Shown here: in pieces, positions 53,544 through 63,133 of the stretch
How the letters are laid out: each line of letters opens with the position of its first letter
Position numbering within the stretch: position 1 is the stretch's first letter
Assembly (NCBI GenBank): GCA_036269135.1
Contig: DATASQ010000033.1
Coordinates: 101,697 to 165,696 of the forward strand
Reading direction: 5' to 3'
From: Palsa-343 sp036269135
Lineage (GTDB): Bacteria; Acidobacteriota; Terriglobia; Terriglobales; Acidobacteriaceae
DNA length: 64,000 nt
Made by a program: the position numbers and the translations under genes
Notes under the pieces: generated by a model
What the model saw: the letters and a program-made list of their open reading frames with translations, nothing else
Databases searched by the model: none
What the model was told of the DNA's origin: nothing

Positions 53544-54527
53544 TTACCAGGCGAGCAGAGGCTGGCCCATGCCGGCCGCGTCCAACTGGCGCTCAAAGCG
53601 GTCGAACTCCGAGGGGTGGTGGGCACGGGTCGCAATGAGCTTTTCGATTTCCGCGACAGGGCCGATGCCGCCGCGGGCGCCGGTGCCGGTGCAGTTCAGG
53701 GCGGCGGCGGCGCAGCCAAAATCCAGCGTACGTTCGAGGCCCCACTCGCGCAGCAGGCCATAGATAAAGCCTGCGTGGAAGATGTCGCCGGCGCCGGTCG
53801 TATCCAGCACGTTGACGCGGAAGGCGGGCCGATAGCACCAGGTATTGCGGGTGTAGGCGAGGACGCCGTTGGGTCCGAGGGTGGCAGCAGTGAGGCGGCA
53901 TCCAAACTGGCGCTGCACGCGGGCCAGGGCCTCGGGGAGGTCGGCCTTGCCGGTGATGCGGCCAGGGATGTCGCGGCTGACGATCAGGTAATCGACTTTT
54001 TCGAGGAGCTGCTCGACGCCGGGGTAGAGCTCGTCGAGATCGGCGACGACGGGAATACCGGCTTCGCGGGCCCAGGTAGCGGCGGTGATGGCGGCTTCCG
54101 TGTCGTGCCCATCGAGATGGATGGCGCGGGCGTCGGCGATCCATTCGCGGCGCAGATCTTCGGGGCGGAGGGTGAGGCGGTCGTCGCGCTTCCAGAGCAC
54201 CGTGCGCTCGCCGGAGTCTTCGACAAGGATGAAGGCCTGCTGGCTGGGACAGCCGGGCGCGGCGAAGAGATGAGTTTCGACGCCGGCCTTGCGGAATTCT
54301 TCGCGGTGCAGGTTGGCTGCGTCGTCGTCGCCGAGTTTACCGATGTAACGGGCGCGCAGGCCCCAGGTCTGGCAAGCGACCATGGCCGTTGCGACCTGGC
54401 CGCCGGGCAGGACGGACGCCGAACGAAACTCCACTTTGGATCCGGAGGCGGGGTAGTGCGAAACGGGAATCAGCGTGTCGGTGGCGTTGAGTCCGACGCC
54501 CACAATATCCATGGTCGCGAAGGTCAT
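53544..54527 (-). CDS. PfkB-family carbohydrate kinase
   Basis: Sugar or nucleoside kinase of 327 residues, ribokinase fold. SVLPGGQVATAMVA is the family N-terminal signature, and DTTGAGDIFHAGF carries the catalytic base and anion hole. No signal peptide. The start at 54527 follows TAAAGG; ATG 54512 is an alternative with better spacing. The sugar is not predictable. Upstream lies a small remnant frame. It could belong functionally to the sugar genes at 58-63 kb. Confidence 0.9.
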   Translation of the reverse strand: MTFATMDIVGVGLNATDTLIPVSHYPASGSKVEFRSASVLPGGQVATAMVACQTWGLRARYIGKLGDDDAANLHREEFRKAGVETHLFAAPGCPSQQAFILVEDSGERTVLWKRDDRLTLRPEDLRREWIADARAIHLDGHDTEAAITAATWAREAGIPVVADLDELYPGVEQLLEKVDYLIVSRDIPGRITGKADLPEALARVQRQFGCRLTAATLGPNGVLAYTRNTWCYRPAFRVNVLDTTGAGDIFHAGFIYGLLREWGLERTLDFGCAAAALNCTGTGARGGIGPVAEIEKLIATRAHHPSEFDRFERQLDAAGMGQPLLAW

Positions 54528-54530
54528 CCT

Positions 54531-54695
54531 TTAACGGCTGCTCTCACTGTAAATGGAAGGCGCGAGGCGATCCAGAAGGATGCGGACGTGGCGCAGCACC
54601 GTGGTTATGCGAAACGCGTCGTCTTCCAGAGCAGCCAACCGCAGGCTGGCGAGAACCGCGACGAGGATCGCGGTGAGGACGAGAGCGGAAGGCAT
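54531..54695 (-). pseudogene. Remnant copy of a transporter-tail helix
   Basis: A 54-codon frame starts MPSALVLTAILVAVLA and then loses similarity. In a second frame the same DNA continues GWLLWKTTRFA and a stop. Together these copy the C-terminal helix of the GRP-type transporter at 58208-59533 (PAALVLAAILIAVLA, GWLLWKKTRFA). The nucleotide sequences also align over about 90 bases. A one-base shift separates the halves. So this is probably a duplicated, frameshifted tail, though the open frame could still be read as a small membrane peptide ahead of the kinase gene. Confidence 0.4.
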
Positions 54696-54884
54696 GTGCA
54701 GTGGCGGCGATTACCAAAGTAGGGTCGTCTTTCGTAACCAATTCCGACCGCGTCCTCAGTGATTCTCGTTGATCGGAAGGCCGGAGAGTTTCCGCCGGAC
54801 GTGGGAGTGAAGTTGTCGCGTGCGGAAGGAAAAGGGGCGGGAACCGCCCTGCAACGTCAATGAATCACGAGAGGAACGGGAAAA

Positions 54885-55067
54885 ATGAGCAAGATGATCC
54901 TACGCAATCTGGCTGTCGTGCTTCTCCTGAGCGCGGGCAGCTACATCGTGGCGGCACAGCCAATATCCGTCTCACCGCTAGTAATTAAATGTACTTGTAG
55001 CCCGGACCCGGGTCATAGTTGTAGCTGTAACAACTACGGGTACACCTGCAGTTGCACACAGAAGTAA
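54885..55067 (+). CDS. Small secreted peptide with three CxC pairs
   Basis: A 60-residue protein. Signal peptide about 1-24 (RNLAVVLLLSAGSYIVAA), leaving a mature part of about 36 residues that ends KCTCSPDPGHSCSCNNYG and YTCSCTQK. Six cysteines fall in three C-x-C pairs with no other Cys. GAGGAAC precedes the ATG. I know no family with this pattern. Such clustering could bind a metal or form a disulfide-rich toxin, or be a modified peptide; none of this is shown. A terminator-like hairpin follows at 55092-55126, so it is a single-gene transcript. Confidence 0.6.
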   Translation: MSKMILRNLAVVLLLSAGSYIVAAQPISVSPLVIKCTCSPDPGHSCSCNNYGYTCSCTQK

Positions 55068-55091
55068 GAGCGCTGGCACGCAACGCAGCAG

Positions 55092-55126
55092 ATCCCCACC
55101 TGGCGCTTCTGCGACGGCGTGGGGAT
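55092..55126 (+). terminator. Terminator-like hairpin after the CxC peptide
   Basis: ATCCCCAC and GTGGGGAT form a perfect 8-bp stem with a 19-base loop, 24 bases after the peptide stop. The T run after it is short, so termination may be imperfect. Confidence 0.45.
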
Positions 55127-55444
55127 TTGCTGTTCAACTCAGTCACCGGCGGGAATGCGCCCTTACGGCATGTTTGCAAGGGTATTCTGGGTTTCACGAG
55201 ACCGCTCATCCTTTCTCATGCCCAGTGTTCACGACTATGTTCGCAAGACGTTTTGCCATCTGGGGACGTGCGCGGAACGAGGCGTAACCAGCAGGGATCG
55301 TAGCCTGACTTTCTTGCCGGATGCATCCTCGACCTGATCCGACGCAGCAGTGGCCTGGGCCACGAAGCAAGCGAAAAACGGCGGCCATCCCGTCATGGAT
55401 AAAGCTTCAAGAGGAGGTGGGATGCGGGGGCGAGAATGGGGCAT

Positions 55445-58037
55445 ATGAAGCAGACAGTACGGGAGAGCAAGACGAGCGCGGGGGTCAAGACGATCTGGCA
55501 GGATATGCGCTTCGCGCTCAGGATGCTGCTGAAGTCGGCGGGTTTTACGGCTGTAATAGTAGTAACGCTGGCACTTGGAATCGGTGCAAACACGGCCATC
55601 TTCAGCCTGGTGAATGCGGTGCTGTTGCAGTCCATCCCGGTAGCGCGCCCGGAGCAGCTGGTGGTGTTGCAATGGTCGGCTCACACCTGGCCTAATACTT
55701 CCGGGATGTATAACTCCAGCGACTGCTGGAGGGAGCCCAACACGGGTTCTGTCAGCGGCTGCTATCTGTCGTTTCCAATGTTTGCGGAGATCAGAGACCG
55801 ACGGGACTTGTTTGCAAGTGCCACTGCTTTCGCGGGACCGACCAGCCTGGACGTGGCGGGAAACGGGCAGGCGAGTATTGCAGCCGGGGAGTTGGTTTCC
55901 GGTAGCTATTTCGAGACGCTGGGTGTTCGGTCCGCTATGGGGCGCACGCTCATTACTGCGGACGATCAGACAGGCGCAGCTCCCGTTGCAGTTCTGGATT
56001 ACGCCTATTGGCAAAGTGCGTTTGGTGGCAATCCGGATGTTGTGGGTAGAGCGATCCGGCTGAACAACGTGCTCTTCACTATCGTGGGAGTTGCAGATCA
56101 GGCCTTCACGCGGTTGACGCCGCAGTCGTCGGTGAATCTCTATGTACCGCTGACACAGGGTGTCGTCGGTGAATCTCTATGTACCGCTGACACAGGGTAA
56201 GGCTCTCGGGCAGGGGTGGATTGGCGATGAACACGACAGCACATCATGGTGGTTGACCGTAGTGGCAAGACTGCGCCCAGGGGTTAAGCGGAGAGAAGCA
56301 GGCGCAGCAGTCGGCCTAATGTTCCGGAATGCAACGATGCACGGGGCGAGCCCGGCTTGGGAGACGAGAGACGATCCTCGGATGGAACTGGTGCCTGCGC
56401 AGCAAGGGCTTGTCGGGCTTCGGGCGTTTTTCAGTGAGCCGTTGTTGTTGCTCATGTCCGCGGTAGCCCTTGTACTACTAATCGCCTGTGCCAATGTGGC
56501 GGGTCTGATGCTGGCGCGTTCCACGTCCCGGGAACGGGAAATGGCCGTGCGCCTGGCACTGGGCGCGAGCCGGTCGCGCGTGATCCAACAGGTGCTAACG
56601 GAGAGTCTGCTGCTTGCGCTTTTGGGCGCGGCAGCGGGTTCTCTGCTGGCTTATGTAGGAACTGGTGCTCTAGTGGCCTTTACGTCTGCCAATTGGTTCC
56701 AGCCCCTGCAGATCAGCTTGCAGCCGGATGCAAGAGTTCTGTTGTTTACGATCAGCACCGGACTAGCCACAGGAATTGCCTTCGGGATGGCTCCGGCAGT
56801 AAGAGGAGCGCGTTCGCGAGCGGCAGTGGTGTTCCACGGGGGCACGACGGGGCGCATGTCGCAGTCAATGCATGCGGGCAGACGGCGCTGGCCGCGAATT
56901 GGAAGTTCGCTGGTTGTGATCCAGGTGGCGCTCTCCGTTGTGATGTTGGTGGGTGCGGGACTCATGCTACGCACGCTCGGAAAGCTATGGAAGGTAGATG
57001 CCGGGTTCGATACACGAAACCTCCTGCTGACGTGGATCGATCCCACACTGGCCGGTTACGATAAGGCGCGAGTGGAGAGCTATTACGAGGATCTTCAACG
57101 GCGGCTGGCAGCGTTGCCCGGGGTGGTGTCGGCGAGCTATTCGTCGGATGCGCTGCTGACCGGCGAGCTGGAGACGTCGGAGGTCAGAATCGATAGAGGG
57201 ATCAGCAAGTCATCTTCGGAGTCGCAAATGCTGATGGTGGGCCCACAATATTTCGAAACCATGCGCATCCCAATACTGCTGGGCCGATCTTTAAGCCCGG
57301 TGGAACTGCGGCGTGGGTCAGCGGTCGCATTGGTGAATGAGGCCTTTGTCTGGAAGTTTCTGAACGGACGCGACCCGGTCGGCCAGTCCTTTGGAGTGGG
57401 CGGAAAGGAATGGCAAATTGTTGGGGTGGTGCGCAATTCTAAGTACGACTCGCTAATAAAGGAGGATAGGCCGGCGGCCTACCTTCCGCTCAGGAACGGG
57501 TCGGCGGTATTCGAACTTAGAACCGACACTCCCCCTGCAGCTTTGATACCGGTGGTGCGGAAGACAGTGCGTGATCTGGATGAGAACGTTCCGGTGATAC
57601 GCGTGCAGACGCAGTCCGAGGCGATCGACCAGCAATTATTCGATCAGCGGCTGCTCGTGCGGCTCCTCGGAGGTTTTGCAGGACTGGGGGTAGTACTTGC
57701 TTGCATCGGTCTGTATGGTTTGCTGTCGTATGAGGCAGTGTCCCGGACGCGGGAGATCGGAGTGCGTATGGCGCTGGGAGCGCAGCGGAGCAATGTTCTG
57801 TGGCTGTTGGTCCGGCGGGGTCTTACGGTGGTGCTGCTTGGATCGGCAGTTGGCGTGGGATCAGCAGCTCTGGCGACGCGGCTGCTGACGAGCATGCTCT
57901 ACGGTATCAAGCCTCTGGACCCTGGGACGTTCATTGCGGTTCCAATTCTGCTGTTTGGAATCGGATTGATGGCGTGCCTCCTACCTGCGTTGCGTACGAC
58001 CCGGGTCGACCCGGCGGTGGCGCTTCGTTACGAGTAA
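55445..58037 (+). pseudogene. ADOP-family permease broken by a 37-bp tandem duplication
   Basis: A second orphan MacB/FtsX duplicated permease. The first part (FALRMLLKSAGFTAV, LALGIGANTAIFSLVNAVLL) reads from 55445 to the duplication at 56125-56198; the rest (ALVLLIACANVAGLMLARST, REMAVRLALGASRSR, later REIGVRMALGAQRSN) reads in the next frame to 58037. Removing one 37-base copy restores a normal ~850-residue protein. SD GAGGAGG precedes a nine-codon leader (ATG at 55422) whose stop overlaps the permease ATG. As written the product ends at 56200. Could be an error, a recent slip or an on/off switch. Confidence 0.78.
56125..56198. repeat. Perfect 37-bp tandem duplication
   Basis: Positions 56125-56161 and 56162-56198 are identical. 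Because 37 is 12 codons plus one base, the second copy shifts the permease frame. The repeated segment encodes SSVNLYVPLTQG in both copies but in different frames. Confidence 0.95.
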
Positions 58038-58207
58038 CAAAACAGAAGTGCAGCCGGATATTCTCCTTCTGGCCGCCAAAATGGACGCTCGCTTGAGCGG
58101 CGACAAACCCCTATAAGTGAAGCCAGTCGGCTCCGGCGCCTCTGATCGGCGGATGTTGAGAAGCTAAGCGTGCCGCCATCAGGCACGCTCACCGAAACTC
58201 ACCGTGA

Positions 58208-59533
58208 TCAGGCGAATCGCGTTTTCTTCCAGAGGAGCCATCCCGCGCCGGCGAGGACGGCGATGAGAATCGCGGCGAGCACCAGGGCTGCGGGGATGTG
58301 CATGGGCACGCGCGGCACGCGGGCAAAGCGGGCGAACCAGGCAAAGACGGCGACGGCGGCGGCGAGGATCAGGAAGTCCGCCCAGGAGTGGTGGCGCGGG
58401 GAGGTGGCGTCCTCGTCGAAGCCCTCCTGAGTGCGGAGCGTCGTGTTCATGTCGAGGCCGTAGCGATCGCACTCGCGGCGGATCGCGCCGACGGTGGAAG
58501 CGGCTTCGCGGTCGGAGACGGTGGCGCCGGCGATCAACATGGCGCCAAAGATGGTGAGCCCGGAGGCGCCGAGGGCCATGAGACGCGCGGAGCCGTGGGA
58601 GCCGGCCAGCTCCCCGAAGACCAGCACGCCCCACGCGAATCCCCAGAGCTGATTGGTGTTGGAGAGGGGAATGGCGCGGCTGATGCCGACGTATTTGGTG
58701 GCGTACTGCTGGAAGAGGTCGCCGATGACCCAGCAGAATCCGCCAAGCAAAACCCAGAAGATGGAGGGGCGCATGGCGTGGAGCTGGCGGATGAGACCGT
58801 GAAAGCTGCCGGGCAGGACGGCAGCGAGGAAGAGCATGGTGCCGATTTCGCCGAAGGTGAAGATGGTGACGAAGGAGAGCGGATTGACGCCGCTGAGGTA
58901 GGCCTTGCGATAGGGGACGTACATGGTGCCCCAGAGCAGGCCGGCTCCCAGGGCGGCGGCGACTCCGGCCAGCGCTTTGCCTGGAGTGGCAGACAGGTTG
59001 TGGACCGAGAGCAGGGAGAGCAGCACGGAGCCGACGACAATGGCGACCGCTCCACCAGCCACTTTGGCCCAGCTGCGAGCCGATGCGCCGCGCAGCTCCT
59101 GAAAGAGCGCCCAGCCCCAGAAGATGCCGACCAGGGTGTTGGTGTTCCAGAGGGGGAACGCGATGGAGAGGCCGACATCGCGAATGGCGAAGATGGTGAG
59201 AGTATTGGCGACGGACCACAGGCCCCCGGCGAGCACGGCCCATAGCATCAGATGCGGGCGCTGGCGCAGATCGCGCACCACGGAGTGCGTGCCTTTCATG
59301 GCGATGGGGAGGGTCCAGCGCGCCAGGAAGACGCCCCAGACCATGCAGAAGGAGATGGCAAACGGTGAGAAGCCGGAGGCCACCAGACGGGCGGGAGCTT
59401 CGGCGGCGCCCAGCCACGCGCCGGCAGCGAGAGCGCAGGCGATGCCCAGCCCGAATCGACTGCGCGGCGAGAGAACCGGCGAGGCCGCCGCTGTGGAAAG
59501 CGGCTCCGGGTTAGCGGCAAGCTTTGGGTTCAA
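58208..59533 (-). CDS. GRP-type sugar transporter (DMT superfamily)
   Basis: Membrane protein of 441 residues with ten or more helices, of the glucose/ribose porter or rhamnose-type branch of the drug/metabolite transporter superfamily. Motifs: PLWNTNTLVGIFWGWALFQE in the first half, PLSNTNQLWGFAWGVLVFGE as its repeat in the second, and GLLWGTMYVPYRKAY. A cytoplasmic insertion (about 350-400) precedes two extra C-terminal helices. The last helix has a frameshifted copy near 54.6 kb. It is 19 bases downstream of the inositol oxygenase gene on the same strand, suggesting uptake of the same kind of polyol or sugar. Confidence 0.82.
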   Translation of the reverse strand: MNPKLAANPEPLSTAAASPVLSPRSRFGLGIACALAAGAWLGAAEAPARLVASGFSPFAISFCMVWGVFLARWTLPIAMKGTHSVVRDLRQRPHLMLWAVLAGGLWSVANTLTIFAIRDVGLSIAFPLWNTNTLVGIFWGWALFQELRGASARSWAKVAGGAVAIVVGSVLLSLLSVHNLSATPGKALAGVAAALGAGLLWGTMYVPYRKAYLSGVNPLSFVTIFTFGEIGTMLFLAAVLPGSFHGLIRQLHAMRPSIFWVLLGGFCWVIGDLFQQYATKYVGISRAIPLSNTNQLWGFAWGVLVFGELAGSHGSARLMALGASGLTIFGAMLIAGATVSDREAASTVGAIRRECDRYGLDMNTTLRTQEGFDEDATSPRHHSWADFLILAAAVAVFAWFARFARVPRVPMHIPAALVLAAILIAVLAGAGWLLWKKTRFA

Positions 59534-59551
59534 CCGGGTCTCCGCGGGAAC

Positions 59552-60418
59552 CTACCAGTCGATCTCCGACGGGAAGAACTCCGCCATCAGATCTTCGTAG
59601 TAAGGGCGAAGCTCTTTAAGGTTGGGCTTCGCGGAGCCTTTGGAGTAGAGATCGTAGGGGTTGAACTTCTCCACCCAGGCGAACATTTCCTGGTCGTGCG
59701 GCGACATCAGGTGGCGATAGGCCCCGTGCCGGTGGGCCGGATAGAAGGAGTGGTAGCGCAGCATGTAGTGCGCGGGCTCCGGCAGATATTTGCGGGTGAC
59801 GCGGTAGATGTATTCATCGTGGCCCCAGGACATGTGCACCTTTTCGAGGCCGCAGTGCGGCTCGTAGATGCCATGCAGGGTCTGATACTCGGGGATCTGC
59901 GCGTCGGGGTTCTGCGCGAAGTAATCGTGGAAGACGATCTGATCGGACCACGCGCAGCCAACCGGGAAGGTGTCGCCAACGACGGCCCATTGCGGCTCGC
60001 CATAGAGGCAGAGCACTTTGCCGAGGTCGTGCAGGAAGCCGGCGAGGACCATCCAGCGGGGGTGTCCGTCTTTGCGAATGGCCTCGGAGGTCTGCAGGAG
60101 ATGTTCGATCTGCGAGAGGTCGGTGTCAGGATCGCTGTCGTCCACCAGCGTGTTGAGGTAGTCCGCGGCCTCCCAGAGGGTGCGCTTGCCGCGTGCGAGT
60201 GGACCGTACTGGTCTTCCTTCTCGAGAACGAAGGCGAGGCTTTGGCCGGTGTGGTTCTGCCGGTAGAACTCGGCGATACCAGGGTTGGCTTTGGCGGCGG
60301 ACTCGAAATTGCGGAACTCCGACTGCTCTCGGCCTTCCTGGTAGCGGCCGGCGACATAATCGTCCCACTCTTCCACGTGCCTGAGGGGTTCCTGGTTCAG
60401 GGGCTGGGCGGCGCTCAT
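59552..60418 (-). CDS. Inositol oxygenase (MIOX)
   Basis: Non-heme di-iron oxygenase of 288 residues, the length of eukaryotic myo-inositol oxygenases. It would cleave myo-inositol with oxygen to D-glucuronate. The HD-type iron ligands are in QIEHLLQTSE, AGFLHDLGKVL, GDTFPVGC, VHMSWGHDEYI and LRYHSFYPAH, and the substrate loop matches DDSDPD. Rare in bacteria but known in Acidobacteriota. It is followed on the same strand by a GRP-type transporter 19 bases on, so the pair probably takes up and oxidises inositol. The further steps of the pathway are not in the window. Confidence 0.9.
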   Translation of the reverse strand: MSAAQPLNQEPLRHVEEWDDYVAGRYQEGREQSEFRNFESAAKANPGIAEFYRQNHTGQSLAFVLEKEDQYGPLARGKRTLWEAADYLNTLVDDSDPDTDLSQIEHLLQTSEAIRKDGHPRWMVLAGFLHDLGKVLCLYGEPQWAVVGDTFPVGCAWSDQIVFHDYFAQNPDAQIPEYQTLHGIYEPHCGLEKVHMSWGHDEYIYRVTRKYLPEPAHYMLRYHSFYPAHRHGAYRHLMSPHDQEMFAWVEKFNPYDLYSKGSAKPNLKELRPYYEDLMAEFFPSEIDW

Positions 60419-60534
60419 CGAGTCCTCCTTCGGCTATCGGTTCGGTTTACCACCGACGCAAGCCGCGATGCAAGGCTGCCGCGAGAAAGTTGTGAGAAAT
60501 GGCCGCGGCGCGCAGACGTATACTGCGGGGAACG

Positions 60535-60633
60535 GTGAAGATAGTGCTGCGAGCGATTCTGACCGACAGTCATTTCTGGGTGCCGCTTGCCGTTCTGGGG
60601 CTGGGCCTCGCCCTGCTGCTGCACCTGGTCTGA
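60535..60633 (+). CDS. Tiny single-helix membrane protein
   Basis: A 32-residue frame from GTG: KIVLRAILTDSHFWVPLAVL followed by a glycine-leucine helix (GLGLALLLHLV). CGGGGA lies just before the start. The motif LTDxHFWVP plus a single helix looks like a conserved tiny membrane protein seen in related genomes from memory, but no function is known. It sits alone on the plus strand between two minus-strand genes. Confidence 0.4.
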   Translation: MKIVLRAILTDSHFWVPLAVLGLGLALLLHLV

Positions 60634-60697
60634 CCGGCGCCCGGCGGGTCCCCTGTCAATCGTGAGCCGCACGGTCTTTGCAGGGGGAAGGTTCAGG

Positions 60698-61630
60698 TCA
60701 GGGTGCAACGCGGCTCATGTAGAAAGCGAAGAAACGCGCCGGGTCGGTCTCGACGCCGACCACGGTATTAGCCGGCTTGCCCTGCTCGACAAGCGTCATG
60801 CCGTGGTCGTCGACCTGAATGGCCAGGCGTTGGGTGGTGCATAGCTGCGGATCGAGGTACAGGGCGACGGCCATGGGATCGTACAGAGTGGGCGTAGGCT
60901 GTCCCCATAACTTATAGACAGCCTGCAGCGCATCGGTGAGAGGCGTCCCCTTCGCAAAAATGCGCTGGCGGTGCGCCTCATCGAGCTGCAGTCGCGCCGT
61001 CACATCCAGCGGCGCCATGAGGATGGGAATGCCGGAGGTAAACACCACCTGGGCGGCTGGAGCATCAGCGGCGATGTTGTACTCGGGAACCGGCCCCGAA
61101 CCCGCAGCATATCCGCGTGCGATGGACCCTCCCATCAGCACGATTTCCCGAATCTTCTTCTTTTCACCTGGATACTGACGCAGCAGTGCGGCCACGTTGG
61201 TGAGCGGGCCGATGGCGATCAGGACGAGCTTGCCGTGCTCACGGTCGATGGTGCTCTTCATCAGAGCAACGGCCGGTTCTTTCCGCAGAGTGGGGCTGGT
61301 GAATCCATCGGCCCAGCGGGTTTGGGCAATGTCGAGCTTGCTCCCGGGAGAGCCCGCGGCCACGGGAATGTTGTGGCGTCCATCCACCCAGAGCATTTTT
61401 GCCACGAGGCGCGCGCGGGCGGCGGTATCGCCGGACACCGTAGTGACCGCGCGCAGATTCAGCTCGGGGCTCTGCAGGATCAGGGCGACGGCAAAGGCGT
61501 CATCGATGTCGGTGCCAATGTCGGTATCGAGAAGGACGGGAACGGACTTTGGCGCAGGCGCGGCATGCAGGCAAACGGAGCACGCGAGCAGCGCGAGCAG
61601 AGGGAGGAGGGGAAATTTCCATTGGCGCAT
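60698..61630 (-). CDS. Exported nucleoside hydrolase (IunH type)
   Basis: Nucleoside hydrolase of 310 residues with a signal peptide (WKFPLLPLLALLACSVCLHA). The metal/ribose motif LLDTDIGTDIDDAFA is intact, with AIGPLTNVAALL, LMGGS and AEYNI-type NIAAD residues. It splits nucleosides to ribose and base, here probably in the periplasm. The chosen start at 61630 gives a clean signal; the frame opens further upstream. Directly upstream on the same strand is ribokinase, so the two would use ribonucleosides. Confidence 0.88.
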   Translation of the reverse strand: MRQWKFPLLPLLALLACSVCLHAAPAPKSVPVLLDTDIGTDIDDAFAVALILQSPELNLRAVTTVSGDTAARARLVAKMLWVDGRHNIPVAAGSPGSKLDIAQTRWADGFTSPTLRKEPAVALMKSTIDREHGKLVLIAIGPLTNVAALLRQYPGEKKKIREIVLMGGSIARGYAAGSGPVPEYNIAADAPAAQVVFTSGIPILMAPLDVTARLQLDEAHRQRIFAKGTPLTDALQAVYKLWGQPTPTLYDPMAVALYLDPQLCTTQRLAIQVDDHGMTLVEQGKPANTVVGVETDPARFFAFYMSRVAP

Positions 61631-61692
61631 GGTCCGGATCCTCAGCGAAGCAGATTTCGACAGCACTGTGCCTGTCGATCAGTTTCCCTCAA

Positions 61693-62649
61693 TTATTTCA
61701 GGGCGCGAAGGAATTTATTTCCGTGACCGTTGAGCAGATGGGCGACTTCCTTCGCGGTGGGCATCGAGGTCTGGGCGCCTGCGCGCGTGACCGACACGGC
61801 GGCCGCGGCTGACGCAAAACGTACCGCATCCTCGAGACTGAAGCCGCGCATGAGAGCGACGGCGAGGGCGCCATTGAAGGCGTCGCCGGCAGCGGTCGAA
61901 TCGACCGCCTTCACCTTAAAGGCAGGCACCATCTTGCGCAGACCATCGGCGCTGGCGATGTAGGCTCCGTGTTTGCCCATCTTGATGATGACGTTGGCGG
62001 CTCCCTCGCACTGCAGCTTGTCCGCACAGCCGGGAACGGTGCCCGGGGTGAGGTCGTCAGGGGCGATGCCGCAGAGCCTGCCGGTTTCGGTCTCATTGGG
62101 CGTGAGGTAGGTGACGCCCTTGAGGACGCGCCGCGGAATGGAGCGGGCCGGCGCCGGATCGAGCATAAGGGGCACTTTGAGACGGGCGGCGAGACTGCAC
62201 AGATACTCCACCGTTTCCATCGGGACTTCGAGCTGCGTTAGGATCATGCCCGCGGAGCGCAGTTGCGGGAGGGACTTTTCCAGATCCTGAGGCCGCAGCT
62301 GGCCGTTAGCGCCGGGAATGACAGTGATGCTGTTCTGTCCTTTGGTATCCACCGTGATGAGAGCCACGCCGGAGGCCGTGGATTGAGCCGTGGATACCGA
62401 TCGCACGTTTACCTGAGCGGTGCGCAGGCCCTGGCGCAGGCGGCTGCCAAAATCGTCGTCTCCAACCTTCGCGACCATGCTGACGGGATAGCCGAGCCGT
62501 CCCACGGCTACGGCCTGATTGCCCCCCTTGCCGCCATGGAAGGTCTGAAACTGATGACCCCAGACCGTCTCGCCAGGCGCGGGGATTCTTTTCCCGACGC
62601 AGACCAGATCGAGATTGACACTACCAACCACTACGATGGATTCGCGCAT
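61693..62649 (-). CDS. rbsK: Ribokinase
   Basis: Ribokinase of 318 residues that would make ribose 5-phosphate. Motifs: SVNLDLVCVGKRIPAPGET, HGGKGGNQAVAVGRLG (substrate region), DPAPARSIP, and the catalytic DSTAAGDAFNGAL. The start at 62649 (MRESIVVVG) fits the family; extra upstream codons to 62700 are unlikely. The nucleoside hydrolase gene follows 63 bases later on the same strand, so the product ribose of one feeds the other once imported. No ribose transporter is in the window. Confidence 0.88.
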   Translation of the reverse strand: MRESIVVVGSVNLDLVCVGKRIPAPGETVWGHQFQTFHGGKGGNQAVAVGRLGYPVSMVAKVGDDDFGSRLRQGLRTAQVNVRSVSTAQSTASGVALITVDTKGQNSITVIPGANGQLRPQDLEKSLPQLRSAGMILTQLEVPMETVEYLCSLAARLKVPLMLDPAPARSIPRRVLKGVTYLTPNETETGRLCGIAPDDLTPGTVPGCADKLQCEGAANVIIKMGKHGAYIASADGLRKMVPAFKVKAVDSTAAGDAFNGALAVALMRGFSLEDAVRFASAAAAVSVTRAGAQTSMPTAKEVAHLLNGHGNKFLRALK

Positions 62650-63133
62650 ACGGATTCCTGAAGGATGGCGGGGGGAGGCGCAGTTCTGTGCGCCTTCCAC
62701 AAGGATAGACGCCCGTCACAGGACGGGCAAAGCAGGTCACGCAGATCGGGAAAGTGGGCCGTGGTGGTTGTCTTTGAAACCTTTCAGTCAAATCGAACTT
62801 GACTGTATCTCGCCCATCCGGGACTGTCAAGGCTGCTTCTAAGACGGAAAACCGCTCCGTCCTGGCGAATTCGTGCGGCCATTCCTGTGCTGCGACCAGG
62901 AACTGGCCTCGACGATTCGACCGTCTGAATGGAGTTATCGCCAATGAGAGCGCAGGCTAAAAGCTCATACACCAGCTGGCGCAGAAAGGATCGCCGATCT
63001 TCGCCTCCGGCACCTCGATTGCGCCCTACTGGAGTTACGACGAAGCCGCAGCCCACTATTAAGCAGGAGTGCCGCCGCCATTACGAGATCGACAAACACG
63101 GCGAAGCGGCCGCCCGGTGAGAGCGGCCTCGCT
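62650..63133. other. Gap between ribokinase and the edge gene
   Basis: Almost 500 bases without a supported gene; short frames on both strands lack ribosome sites and family features. It should hold the ribokinase promoter. Confidence 0.35.

Noticed and set aside
58298..59245. 315-codon frame opposite the GRP-type transporter
   Set aside because: Antisense shadow, very acidic and repetitive.
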